From assembly GCA_015227615.1 (NCBI GenBank), contig JAALGZ010000012.1:992001-1056000 (forward strand): 64,000 nt of DNA, given 5' to 3'. The position numbers and the translations under genes were made by a program. Source of the stretch: Labyrinthula sp. Ha. Taxonomy: Eukaryota > Sar > Bigyra > Labyrinthulida > Labyrinthulaceae. Each line of letters opens with the position of its first letter. Position 1 is the first letter of the stretch. Shown piece by piece: positions 22,271 through 33,200 of this stretch. The notes beneath the pieces are model-generated. The model did not search any database. It was given only the letters and a program-made list of their open reading frames with translations, and had not been told where the DNA came from.

Positions 22271-22990
22271 TTATTCGAACTCGTTGCTCTGGTAGTTATC
22301 ACTCTCCGATATGCTTTCAATGCTTTCAACCTCTGAAATTTCTTTTGAGTCTATCTTTTCATTATTAAGTTGTTCTGCCTTATTTTGCTCAGTTTTTTCT
22401 ATTTGATTTTTTTCTTTCTCCGTGCATAATGGGAAAGAGGATGATTTCAAACATCCCTTGCTATGTTCATCTTTTCTTGATGCAGTTTCAATGCTATCAC
22501 ATAAGCTAGTCTGGTTAGAGTTTATACTTTCAGAAACTACTTTTAAGCTTCTCTCTTTTACAGTTTCTTCAGTTTCCCCACCTGAAAGATTTGTTTTTTG
22601 AGAACTTTGTTTCTCAAATGAGACCTCGATTGCCTGCGGGCCATTTACTTCAGCCGCTGCGACTGTATCTTCATGCTGCGAGTTCCCACTCTCTTCTTGT
22701 TTTAATACATCCGATGTTTTACCATTTTTTAATATATGAAAGCCTTTTCTTTTCACCTCAAGGAGTAACATTGTTTTTGTTAGTTCAAAACCTTCTTCTT
22801 CAAGAAAAACCAAAAGATCATTGACCTTTTCTTGTGTAGTGAATGATATGTGTGTAGATTTGTTGTGATCTTCTTTATTATTCTCTATTTTCAAAGCTCT
22901 TTTTGCTTCTAAGCGAAGTATCTCTCTCACTGCCTCTAGAGTTCCATCTTCTTCAAAATTATTAAGAACCTTTTCTCTTATGAACTCCAT
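22271..22990 (-). CDS. Acidic protein with LisH/FOP-like N-terminus, function unknown
   Basis: The single-exon product is 239 aa. The first 85 residues are helical: a leading segment (LNNFEEDGTLEAVREILRLEAKRAL) recalls the dimerisation helices at the N-terminus of FOP/OFD1-type centrosomal proteins. A LisH-like stretch follows (VNDLLVFLEEEGFELTKTMLLLEV). The remaining 150 residues are charged, Ser/Glu/Lys-rich and probably disordered, ending in a strongly acidic tail. If the resemblance holds, the protein would act at basal bodies or the centrosome. The motif match is weak and from memory. The gene lies between LSG1 and the MFS carrier, all on the minus strand. Confidence 0.6.
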   Translation of the reverse strand: MEFIREKVLNNFEEDGTLEAVREILRLEAKRALKIENNKEDHNKSTHISFTTQEKVNDLLVFLEEEGFELTKTMLLLEVKRKGFHILKNGKTSDVLKQEESGNSQHEDTVAAAEVNGPQAIEVSFEKQSSQKTNLSGGETEETVKERSLKVVSESINSNQTSLCDSIETASRKDEHSKGCLKSSSFPLCTEKEKNQIEKTEQNKAEQLNNEKIDSKEISEVESIESISESDNYQSNEFE

Positions 22991-23167
22991 TAACGACTCT
23001 GTCCAAAATAGAAACTGCTTTAAAGATAATAAGAAACATGCTAATAATTCTCTATGGTGAAAAGCGTATTCAAGTCTTTTAATTAATTTTTAAATAACCT
23101 TCAAAATTTACTGATTGAATATCTATTAGTCTACATTAAGAAGCTAAAACTGGACCTTGGAAAAAGT

Positions 23168-25211
23168 TTATTTTCTTGAATGTAGCTTTGGATCTACAGG
23201 TTTCACTAATAAACTTGCAACAATAGCCGCCACATTCAATCCAGCCATTAGCTTAAGAGAAGAATCATACATGTATGGCGAAGGATCTGTCGTTTCAGGA
23301 GGTAGGATATCTAGTACTCTTGATACTAAACTAAATCACAAACAAAAAGATACAAGTAATGGTCTTGCTTTCTATCATTTCATTCATCATACTTTTATCC
23401 CCTCCAAATGCCTGAAGAAAAGTGTCCTGTGGGATTCTCTCTGACAACTCCAGTAAAGATGTTTTCTCATAGTGCTCACGGAATTTAGTTACGACTTTCG
23501 GCCCTAAATAAGCTGCTGGTAGTACTGCGGAAAGCTGAATTGCAGATAATGCCGCAACGTTTTTTAATCCGAACAGGTCACCAACAATTGCAGGTCGAGT
23601 TGCTGCAGTTCCACCAAAACTGCCCAACACCATGAACACTGAGGTTCCAAACACAAACAATGACAGATTTCCAGTCTACGAAATAAAAAAAAACAAATCT
23701 AACCTGCGAAGGGTTGTGCGCTGCCCATATAATTGACGCATAACTTGGTATGGTGATTCCAAACATTAAGTTATAGATCAACCTCCGAGAGAAAAAGGGA
23801 TCCTTAGGCGACCTGAACGCAAGAAAGTCCGAGAAAGAGGTATAGAATAGGCGACCTGTAAGATTCGCCGCACTCATTGCAGCCACAAACCCGACTGTGA
23901 ACTCTGGAGTTACAATGGGCAAAGAACCCTGTGTTTCAGCTAATAAAATCTTTCCGCAACTCAACAACCCATAAGCTCCAGTAATAGATGATACGAACCC
24001 CGCATACAGCAGCCAAAATTGAGGGGTCTTTAATGCCGTCGAAACCTCCACATTATGCTTGGTAATAACATTTGCCTTATCATCCCCTTTAAAGTTAACT
24101 TCCTGGTTTGGTAGACGAAACATGTACGCGCAGGTTGTCATTGTCAACCCATACAAAGCACCTAATGTCAAAAACGCCTGACTAACCCCTGTCGATCCCG
24201 TTCCTACAAAGTAAACCCCAGCATCCAGAACTCCTTCAAAACCAGAGTTTACAACATCAGCATCAGTAGCTACAATAACCTCGCGCAATCCAGTGTCTCC
24301 TTCAACAAACAACTTGCCTGATTGATTTACAAGGTCTACGCTATTCACGTCGTTTGATACCAGTGTTGGGGCACGTTTAAACTTATCAAGTGCCTTAGAA
24401 AACAATGGGGCGGCAAGCATGGCTCCAGCACCATAACCCACTAGGCATAAACCACTTGCTAATCCTTTTCTCTCAGGAAACCATTTCAAAAGGCAAGCTA
24501 CGGGGGGAATATAAGCAAACCCATTAGCCAAACCCCAAACTAATCCTCCTGTATACAAAAGAGGTAGGCTGTGCAAGGAAACTCCAAAACTTGCTAATGT
24601 GAAACCAGATCCAAGACTTACTGCACCAAGTAAGCTACATGTCCTGGGGCCAAGTCGATCTAAGTACTTTGAGAAAACAGCACCCCAGGCGAACCCCCCC
24701 ATTACCAGCGAGAAAGTCGTGGTAACATCACTAAGAAGCCAATCAGACGCAGCTGGGGCTAAAACTCCACTATTCCGCATCAGAGGCTGGTTGAATACGC
24801 TCCATGCAAAAATTGAGCCAAGGCAGAGGTGATTTATGCAAGCTGCCGGAATTAGCAACAGGCGGTTGAAATCAGTTCCACGTTCCAGTTGCTTGGGAGA
24901 GAGATTTAGCTTACAAAGAAAGTTATCGAGTAAATCATGGTTTCCTGGAGTTGTTGATAGTTGTGCTCTAATAAATATAAAGTCAGTGAAAGGAACGTGT
25001 ACTTTGACAGCTTTTGTAATTCACCAGGAAGTTTTGCGGTTGAACAGTTGCCTTGTGTGTAATTAATGGAAGAAATATGACGAAGATATTCAGAGCTAGT
25101 TTTTGAGTTACAAAGTAACTGAGGATATTTTGGTGTCGAGTAAGAACTGAGGTAAAATTGCTTTGATAATATCTTCGTTTTATTCCATGTGGAAAATGGT
25201 ACTTTGTTCAT
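23168..25211 (-). CDS. MFS carrier, oxalate:formate antiporter-like (OFA) family
   Basis: Four exons (25211-25003, 24967-23704, 23675-23354, 23325-23168) joined across introns of 35, 28 and 28 nt give 650 aa in frame. After a roughly 105-residue Ser/Lys-rich extension low in acidic residues come twelve predicted membrane helices. They start at LLIPAACINHLCLGSIFAWS, include the MFS A-motif equivalent (SKYLDRLGPRTC) and the AFG/NGFAYIPP block typical of OFA carriers, and end at LMAGLNVAAIVASLL. A roughly 45-residue soluble insertion (SNDVNSVDLVNQ...) lies in the first half. OFA members exchange small carboxylates; the substrate here is unknown. The long basic N-terminus could direct the carrier to an organelle, which is inference. 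Confidence 0.85.
23326..23353 (-). other. 28-nt intron 3 of the MFS gene
   Basis: On the minus strand it begins gtatct and ends tagtttag. Splicing continues the frame into a final membrane helix and a stop at 23168, whereas read-through stops at once. Confidence 0.8.
23676..23703 (-). other. 28-nt intron 2 of the MFS gene
   Basis: On the minus strand it begins gttaga and ends tttcgtag with a run of T between. The two flanking open frames overlap in different phases, and removal joins PSQ to TGNLSLFVFG, keeping a membrane helix intact. Confidence 0.88.
24968..25002 (-). other. 35-nt intron 1 of the MFS gene
   Basis: It begins gtacac and ends ttattag on the minus strand. It links the ATG-initiated upstream frame (from 25211) to the frame carrying the first membrane helix, which itself has no upstream ATG. 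It is inferred from frames only. Confidence 0.65.
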
Positions 25212-27576
25212 CGGGGCTTAACACTCGATGATGACGTGGCGTTTTCTTCATATCAGTCAACTCAGGATTTTGGGCATCATTAGAATAACCGCTTACTTTA
25301 GGAGAAAATAGCCACATATGGAATATTCCCTATCATGCAGAAAGTGGTTAGGTTAAGCAAATAAAACTCTGTGTCGAGGAAAAATCCTTGGCTAAAGAAT
25401 TTTAATTTTTTTTAATGCTATGATAGATATGTCGCTGTCTCATAGCTCTCTCAGAAATCACGTAACTTTAAGGAAAATCCAATTGGTTCTATATAAAATA
25501 TTTGATGTCAGAGTACTTTTATTGATCTAGTAACTTAATAATTAGAGTTTGGAGTTTTATTTGATTAGTAAAATTTTCTCCAGTTATTTAGTTAAATAAC
25601 AGGTTGAAAGGTGAACCTGGTGACGCAATCATAGCATAAAACATACATATCAACTTTTGCAGCTAAGTACCAAAGCTACACAAGAAACTACTGAATTTTT
25701 TCAGTACTCACACTCTCCTACTGCATGATACTCTTTATAATTTATCTATTATCGTAATATTTAGTAGCAGATCAATCTGTATGTCTCTTTGAAACACGAG
25801 ATGACTAACACCAGGAAGGAAACATCTTGAAGGCAAGAAAAAATATGGTAATTCTTGTTACCCCTTTTGATACACGTATAAAGATTGAGAACTATTTAAA
25901 TGAAAAATTGCAGTAAGCAATGTGCCTGATGAATAATTGAAGTGATATGCGAGGTCTTAATAACTAAATGCATTTTATTTCATTGTACGAAGCTAATATA
26001 ACTTGTGTTGAATAGATCTTCCACGCAAAAATTCGCAAATACATTCATCAAGTATTTCAGACCAAATTCAAAAGAAAAGTTTGTTTTTTCTATACTTTTT
26101 ATCTTTATTATCCAAACAAAGAAATTATATATGTACACTTTACTTTCAAGAAATTACACAAAACCGAAAGCATATTCGTCATTATTCAAATAAAATAAAA
26201 AGCAAACGAAGAAATTCGATTAGGGGGTTGGTATTTAATATATACAGAGACTGCCATAACAGAATCTAGGATATGTCTTAAGTTGCCTTAAAAACATTCA
26301 AAATTCATTAATAAGCTTGAAAAACTGGAGCTTTTTGTTATGTATCTTAGTTAAATATATATCGAGTTATGAAAATCATACTCTTAAATTTATTAATTAG
26401 CAATATAACGCTTATATATTGCTATCTTGAAACATTGTACACTATGATATTAAAATAAAGAATGGTACGATGTCTTTTTGAGAGCTAGTGAAGTACTGCT
26501 GCTAGAGCCTTCAGTAGTGCTATTAAGAAACAACAGCGGAAGAAAACAGCAATTTGCATGAATTCAATGCTATGTCACAAGTTTCACCTTAATTACCTCA
26601 ATAACCACTGCGAGATTTTGTAAGATGAAGTATAATATTTGTAATACTTAAATCTTTAATAATGTTCGATTATCTTTAAAGCTCATGCAGTTTTGGAAAC
26701 CCCGATATGCTTACCAACGGGGTCGCCGTCTTGAAATATAGTTTCGATAGTCAGTTAGAGAAAATTACTTTTTTAATGTTTTGTCGAACATCCCATAATA
26801 TCCTGCACTAGAAAAACGGAAACCTAACCTACTTTACGACCCCTATATCCTGTTTCATAACTATGTTTAACATTTATCGCTTGACTAATAACTGTTCGGT
26901 CTAGGTTGAATCATTCTCCAGTATTTTCATTTTCTGACTAATACAACAATTACATGCAAAAATAGAACATGTTGTTCATACCTAAGGTTTGGAATAATCA
27001 CTGAAAATGAATATTGGGTGAGAGAATTGTCTGTACAAATGAACTGTCTGAATATGAACTGCTGTTGCCAAATACTAAAAAGGAAAATAGTTTTGCTATT
27101 CTTTGGGTTAAGGTACCCCTTGATGAATCAAGTTCTGTGTTATGACGTTGTGGCAAGTAAATTTCTTGATAAGACTTATTTAGTTTATCCCGTGAATTTT
27201 TTATCGAAGTTAATAGTAGATGTTAAGTGTCGCCCTTCGAGTAAATTTTAAAATTGTGACGTCTATGGTCTATAATAACCTTCAGAACCTCCAATGTTTC
27301 ACCGCAAATTTTTTCTGTTTTCTACAAGAAAGCCTTAAAAAAATTCATATTGACATCAAGTGATACTAATCTTTATCATTTCCATTAGAAAAGTTTTCTA
27401 TAGCATCAGAACAACTAATTTTACTCTTTAGGCTAAAGATAATACATAAAATTCTTCCAAAGCAGATGCTATGGATCAGCGATCGCCCCAAAAAGTTTCT
27501 TGAAATTTGTTTGACTGCCTAATTGAAAGTTGGACTCTATGCGCAAAGGATTCACTGTCTATAAGATAATCAAGGA
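25212..27576. other. Gene-free AT-rich interval
   Basis: Only short ORFs of biased composition occur here (for example around 26005-26270 and 27018-27251), and none shows a motif. I see no tRNA-like or rRNA-like segment. Confidence 0.55.
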
Positions 27577-27818
27577 TTTGACTTGGTTTATTGATAAGTT
27601 ATCAATCAAAATTTTTGCAACAATTTTTTTATTGATTGATTCTGATAATTCCCCAATCATTTTAATTGGTTATTGATAATTAATTGATAATAAGATTAAA
27701 ATCAGAATCGTTTGATAAAACTCTAAATCCCAATTCATTTATTGATAATCAGAAGTAAAACAATTACCAAGTAATTATTTACAATTTCTATGAAATCAGT
27801 TGCCTATGCACCATACAG
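27577..27818 (+). repeat. Interspersed repeat, near-complete copy
   Basis: About 240 bp align over the full length with the copy at 44505-44790. It begins with a hairpin whose core ATTGATAA-G-TTATCAAT is a perfect palindrome with a 1-nt centre. Next come the block attctgataattccccaatcatt, an A/T-rich centre with repeated TTGATAA words, and an end reading gcctatgcaccatacagc. Only recurring sequence and no coding capacity is seen, so it is a non-autonomous element. Confidence 0.75.
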
Positions 27819-28227
27819 CCCCTTTTAATAAGCGCATGAGAGCTCTCTAAGATTGTTTAACATCATTAGGAGTATATCAATACATGCTACTTGGTAGTTC
27901 TCAAGTAGCATCTTATTGAGAATATACAGAACCTTTTTGTTTCCCGATGTTCTTCAAAACTTTCAATTGATAGTATGAATGAAAGCTAGGGTTAGTCTTA
28001 TAAAATTTCTAATGGTACTTTTTCAAATAAGCTTCATAGCTTCATGTATTACTTCGCTTGGGAAAAGGGTCTTATTTGTGTGTTTGGAAGAGGTATCATG
28101 TTTTCTACATGTATTTTCTGAATATCTTTCTCTTTTGTGTCACGAAATGGATAATTGCCCAAAATTGCATTGTGTTTGATTTCGAACTATATCGAAAACG
28201 GAAGATAGCATATTAAAGATCAAAAGA
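27819..28227. other. Short intergenic region upstream of the secreted-protein gene
   Basis: A 66-codon ORF at 27979-28179 has no motif and is probably chance. Promoter elements of the next gene should lie here, but none is recognisable to me. Confidence 0.45.
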
Positions 28228-28653
28228 ATGAAACTCTTCTCCTTGTGTACATTTATCGTATTGATCCATAGCACGCAGTCAATGTTCACTGATTCTAAAA
28301 CACACTATAGTGATCCTCACACTGGATGCGAAAAAGACGAAGTAGTTATAAAGATACAAGGCATCAAAGGCGAGATATGCGCTCCGGAATGCACCAATTT
28401 TGTCTGCCCAACTGATGAACCCGATGGTGTAACTGCTAAGCCTATGTGCGCTTTGCAAGATGCTTCAACGAGAAAGAAATATTGCACACTTCTTTGTACT
28501 GGCAAAGATCCTAATGAATGCGGTCCTAGCGCAAGCTGCAAAAGCCTTGGGATGCTTGGGGTCTGCACGTATGGAAACGAAATGGAAACAGAGTACAACT
28601 TCTTACGAGCATCTTCTGCAAGACTATTGACGAGTCAACTGGATTACAATTAA
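28228..28653 (+). CDS. Small secreted Cys-rich protein
   Basis: The product is 141 aa. The first ~19 residues are a signal peptide (MKLFSLCTFIVLIHSTQS). The mature part holds ten cysteines in a regular array: an early HTGCEKDE, then ICAPEC, VCPTDEP-GVTA, CALQ, KYCTLLC, ECGPSASCK and GVCTYG. This spacing matches a family of small extracellular proteins that I recall from diatoms and other chromalveolate algae, whose function is unknown. The array probably forms five disulfides. The last 25 residues are polar and free of cysteine. There is no intron. The gene is convergent with the EXS gene, with 4 bp between stop codons. Confidence 0.82.
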   Translation: MKLFSLCTFIVLIHSTQSMFTDSKTHYSDPHTGCEKDEVVIKIQGIKGEICAPECTNFVCPTDEPDGVTAKPMCALQDASTRKKYCTLLCTGKDPNECGPSASCKSLGMLGVCTYGNEMETEYNFLRASSARLLTSQLDYN

Positions 28654-28657
28654 TATT

Positions 28658-30274
28658 CTAACTCACTAAAGTATACACTGCGCCTAAGCTCTTTGAAGAT
28701 GGAATTTTAGAGTAGTCTCTTGAGAACTTGTTTCGCTTGGGTCTTCTCTTAGATGCAGGACTCATCTCCTTTTTCTTGGAAAGGAAGAGGATTCCTGAAG
28801 AGCATAAAGGTTCATCCACTTCATTGTTCACTAAAGTCTCGCGTGTTTTAATGTGTTCCCATTCGACGCGAAGAAGGATCCAAACAAACCTACGAATAAC
28901 TTCACAGAGTTCAAGGAGAAGAGTTAGATCACCACTTGTGAGTTGAATCACTAGAGATAATTTAAAAGACCAGATAATTCGAAAACAGAAATCAAACACG
29001 AAAGAGAAGTAATAGAAGAATATGTACAATTTCCTCTTTCCGCGTCCCTTTCCAAAGTAAAGATCTGAGACTGGTCGAAGGAAAATATACTCTGCGCTTT
29101 CTTGACACATTCCCCAATCCATAAGAATATCCCACATGAAAGAGTACAAACTGTTTATTGAACTAAATGCAAGCCAAAGATTCCTTATTGTAGACTTCCT
29201 TATCTTCATAGAAAACAATGGAGCTGCTGTCTTTGACACTGTGCTAAATGGAACAAGATATTGAAAAGAAAAGTTTATCCTCAACGAGTTCCTAAAAGCT
29301 AAAGTTGGAGAGTTAAGAAGGGCAGATAATATGATAACAGGTAAAGCACTAAAATATTTCATACAATTAAACAGTTGAATTTTATTCTTGTAATTTGACC
29401 GTTTAAAGGTAAAAAAGCATTGTCTGAATCGTAAGAGAAAAGGAAGTGATATCATGAACGCCCTGAGGAACAGAACTTGAATAAGAAAGGAATGTTCCAG
29501 TTGTTTCTCGTATATATAAGCCTCACCTTCAAGCCCTTCGTCGTCGTCAGGGATAGGATCGGTATGAAAGGGGTCTTTAAGTATATCAGAGTACATGTCG
29601 TCTTTGGAAGCTGAATCCAAGTAAGCGCCATGGTATTGAAAGTAAGAATCGAAGAGAGAATTTTGAGATGCCTTAGCTCCTGATGCTACAAAAGATTTCA
29701 CCTGCTCCAGTTGGCTATCTTCTTGTCGTAAAAATAGAGATGTAAAGTCAATTGAAACATAGAATACAAAACAAGTTAACACAATATCACCAAGTGCTTT
29801 TGAAATAGAAGTTAATATATCACCAAGAATAACTTCAACGAACTGAACTCCTTTTTCAGTTGAAGGAAAGAATACTCGGCCACAACTGCTAAGAAATTCG
29901 CATCTTGATCTCAGAAAGAAGTTATCTGAAGGAAGTAGGAGAAAAGTGGTTAAAAAAATATTAAGAAAAAGCGGAAAGAGCATAGATTCAATCCCTGGAA
30001 GGAACAGTTGGTAAAATATATAAAAAATAAATATAGTAAGATAGATCATAAATGCACTTTGTATTATCTTTTCTGAAGGAAGTTCATTTGTGTGGTTTAA
30101 CTTGAGGAGACTAGCGTATGGGATCGCAAATTTATTGAATAGTTTGACGTTAATACCCCAAAGAAGCCATACTGTGTTGAAAATTATTGGTGCACGGAAT
30201 ACAATAGGTATGTTGTCAGAGTCAGATAGGAGTGAAGTCTTTGTAAGGATGGATTTGAGGAGCTCTGTTTCCAT
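28658..30274 (-). CDS. EXS-domain membrane protein (ERD1-like)
   Basis: The single-exon product is 538 aa with about eight or nine predicted membrane helices. The C-terminal half carries the EXS domain shared with XPR1, SYG1 and ERD1: FMWDILMDWGMCQ, FLRP, FRIIWSFKLS and ELCEVIRRFVWILLRVEWEHI. There is no N-terminal SPX phosphate-sensing domain, so it matches ERD1-type proteins (362 aa in yeast), which work in the Golgi in phosphate recycling and retention of resident enzymes. Between the N-terminal helices and the EXS core is a roughly 60-residue acidic loop (DPIPDDDEGLEGE). A basic C-terminal tail (KRRPKRNKF) follows. The first Met at 30274 sits directly before the conserved FNTVWLLWGIN segment. 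The protein is longer than fungal ERD1, mostly because of the loop and tail. Confidence 0.85.
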   Translation of the reverse strand: METELLKSILTKTSLLSDSDNIPIVFRAPIIFNTVWLLWGINVKLFNKFAIPYASLLKLNHTNELPSEKIIQSAFMIYLTIFIFYIFYQLFLPGIESMLFPLFLNIFLTTFLLLPSDNFFLRSRCEFLSSCGRVFFPSTEKGVQFVEVILGDILTSISKALGDIVLTCFVFYVSIDFTSLFLRQEDSQLEQVKSFVASGAKASQNSLFDSYFQYHGAYLDSASKDDMYSDILKDPFHTDPIPDDDEGLEGEAYIYEKQLEHSFLIQVLFLRAFMISLPFLLRFRQCFFTFKRSNYKNKIQLFNCMKYFSALPVIILSALLNSPTLAFRNSLRINFSFQYLVPFSTVSKTAAPLFSMKIRKSTIRNLWLAFSSINSLYSFMWDILMDWGMCQESAEYIFLRPVSDLYFGKGRGKRKLYIFFYYFSFVFDFCFRIIWSFKLSLVIQLTSGDLTLLLELCEVIRRFVWILLRVEWEHIKTRETLVNNEVDEPLCSSGILFLSKKKEMSPASKRRPKRNKFSRDYSKIPSSKSLGAVYTLVS

Positions 30275-33200
30275 ATACAGGACTTACCTCTCGAAGCGTT
30301 CTAATTTTAATAAATGGCCTATTCTGACATTCTTGCTAGTTTAGTTTTCATATCGAACACAAAAGTGTGTTTCAAGCACAAAAAGCTTCATAGAGCATTA
30401 CCAAGCATTATACCTTTCATGTGACATAAACCATTTTTTTATACTTTTGAAAGTATATGGTGCGCCTACTCATTCTATTTTTTCCATTCGTAAGCGATTA
30501 AACATGAATCAATTCTTTTTCAATTAAGTAAGAAACTTCTAACTGGGAGACTTGTTTCAAGTTCTATGCTTACGTTTAATTCCAATGTACTTACACTACA
30601 TTGATTTAGACAGTTGAATGAACTCAAAAATTATCTCCCATGCTCTGCAGCTTCATATTTATTGCTGCCTTGTAGGCGAATTCTAAACTGCTAACATAGC
30701 GCGTAACAGTTAAGTTTGATTGCTTGGTGGGCCAACTTTCATGACTGACCTTGGAAAGGCTTTAAGAGAAAAATTATAAATTATTAAAGAGTTAATAAGG
30801 TGTTTAAGGTCCATATTTCTCTTAAAGTTTCGTAGGCAGCGTTTTTAGCTAAAAAATGATCTTCAGGGGAGCACTGAATAAAATTCTTGAAAAAGAAGAG
30901 GCTATGTGACACTGGTTTTCTCCGTTAATGGCAGTACAACTTCTAAATAAGTAAGATTAGAATTCAATCGTATCATTTTTAATAATTAACTTTAAATTTT
31001 TCTGGAAGGAAGACAGGGGTATATTAATTTCGGATTAAAAGGGATGCCATTTTCAGGTATTACGTTTATTAGAAAGCACTTTTCGATTTACCTATAGCTT
31101 TGTAAAATCTATATATACAAATTATGAACCTTTTTTAATATAAAAAAATTTAGACAATTGGTGTTTTTGTGTTTGCATTAAACTATATGCATGAGAAGCA
31201 ATTCGAACGCACACCAGATGAGCGATATTTAATATATAGAGACTTTAATTAGTTAGTTGAGTAATTAGGTCATTCACTAGTATTTTATGAAGTAATATAA
31301 GATTAACTACGCTAAGTCATAACTATAATTTTAATAATAAAAACTAAACTTGTCTATTGGAAAACACCACTCTACTTGAGACCTAGGGATATGAACAAGT
31401 GAAATACAGATAGTTAAATGGGAATTAAAACATGAAGTATCTATAAAACAGTTAAACAGCTAAATGAAGTTGCCCCTCAAAAAAATAGCATTTAAGATAT
31501 CCAGCTCAAAGCAAAAATAAAAGAGCTAATAGAGCTTATACTAAAGGGTTCAGGAATCTAAAGAATTGTAATAAACTTAAAGGGTTTCATAGGTTAGTTA
31601 GATACTCCTTTTTGAGATAACCAACCCCGACTCAGTTTATTCCATAGAGAATATAATTTATTACAAGTATAAGTATATCTCATCAGTGTGGCACTGACGG
31701 ACAATTAGCATGGTAAATTTAAAAATTCAGACATTCATGGCCAGTAACAAGTGAAAATAAGTTTGTATGGCAAGTCTATGACTTATTTGAAATTAGCACA
31801 AGATTAGATAGAGGTTGGAGGAGTAAAAATGATGTCACTTATTCAATTTTACATCAAGGTCAAGTGTACTGGTCTTCTGTTTACTTGGATGATCGTGTTC
31901 ATAAGGCTGAGAAAGAAAAGGGAACGTCATTATAGAAGTCATGTACCCCTTTTTATTTTGTCTTACAACCCACAATAAAAAGTTTTAAGCTTCTTAAATA
32001 TTAAACTTTTGTTATAGTTGCTGAATAGTCAGTACTTATTACTAACCAAAAAAGCTGTTTCTCCCAAGATTATCTCGATGGTTTGTATTGCCAGTGTGAG
32101 CCAATGTAGATGGCCCTATTTTATATCTGGATTCCAAGAAAAGTATGGAATATAGTTTCTTCATTTCTATCAACTTTAAGGAATGTTAGCTTTATCGTTC
32201 ATCAGGTTACCTAAATATTAATGAAATATAATAATTCTATAAAAAAGACTCTCTCATACTAACGAGCACATCTAATTTTAAAAAAGTCACTGGCAGTTTG
32301 CAACTACGTGTTCCGACGTCTTCAAATTTATCAAAAAAATATGATGCATTAAATTGAAAATCTAATACGGGTAAAAACCACGGGGGTGTTTGTTCCTTGA
32401 GACCAACTGCTGATTTTGAACTACCGACATCAACCGATTCCGGTCGGAATTTATATCTCTGACCTACGTATTATTTTGGTACTTCAAGACATTTAAGATT
32501 CAAAGACGAAGCTTAAATTCATACATACGCTACGAATTTATTTGAAATTAATGTGATCCTTAAAATTTACGGGGCAATGACTTATACCCCAGGATTATTC
32601 GTGCACAATACACATGTAGCTAACTGCAGATGAAAATATACATAGCTACGGAAAGAAATCGAGAATTAAATATACGATTAGACCAAATTACAAGCATGGT
32701 AAATCAATTTAAAAGTATAAAAAGAGTTAAGAATAGCTAGAAAGGGTTTTATTTCCTGTTGTCTTCTAGTGTGAATCAGTATTTAGTTTAGATCATCAGA
32801 TTCTTATGCATTTCTTTTACATTAGCTATATAAATTAAATAAGCAATTAGTTTCATTTTAGCAATAGTCAATTAAGAGTATTATAGAGAAAAATATGTGC
32901 AACAACAATATTTTATTATATATATCAGTTAACCCAAAGAAAAGTAACTTTGATAGTGACAGTATGAAGTACAGTTCACATCTCCATTCATTGAGTTTTT
33001 TATTTGCATCTAAAATTAAATACTTTCTAGAACATTTGAAATAAGTTTCTGAGCCGTTATCAAATCAGCCAATTTATTAGCAAAGTTAAAGCCCGTTTGG
33101 TACTTAAAGTATCTGATCAAAGGGATTAGAATAATAAGCATAGACCATAATCCTCTATACACCAAGTTGCGCAGTCTTATTCTTGTATCTCGTAGATTTT

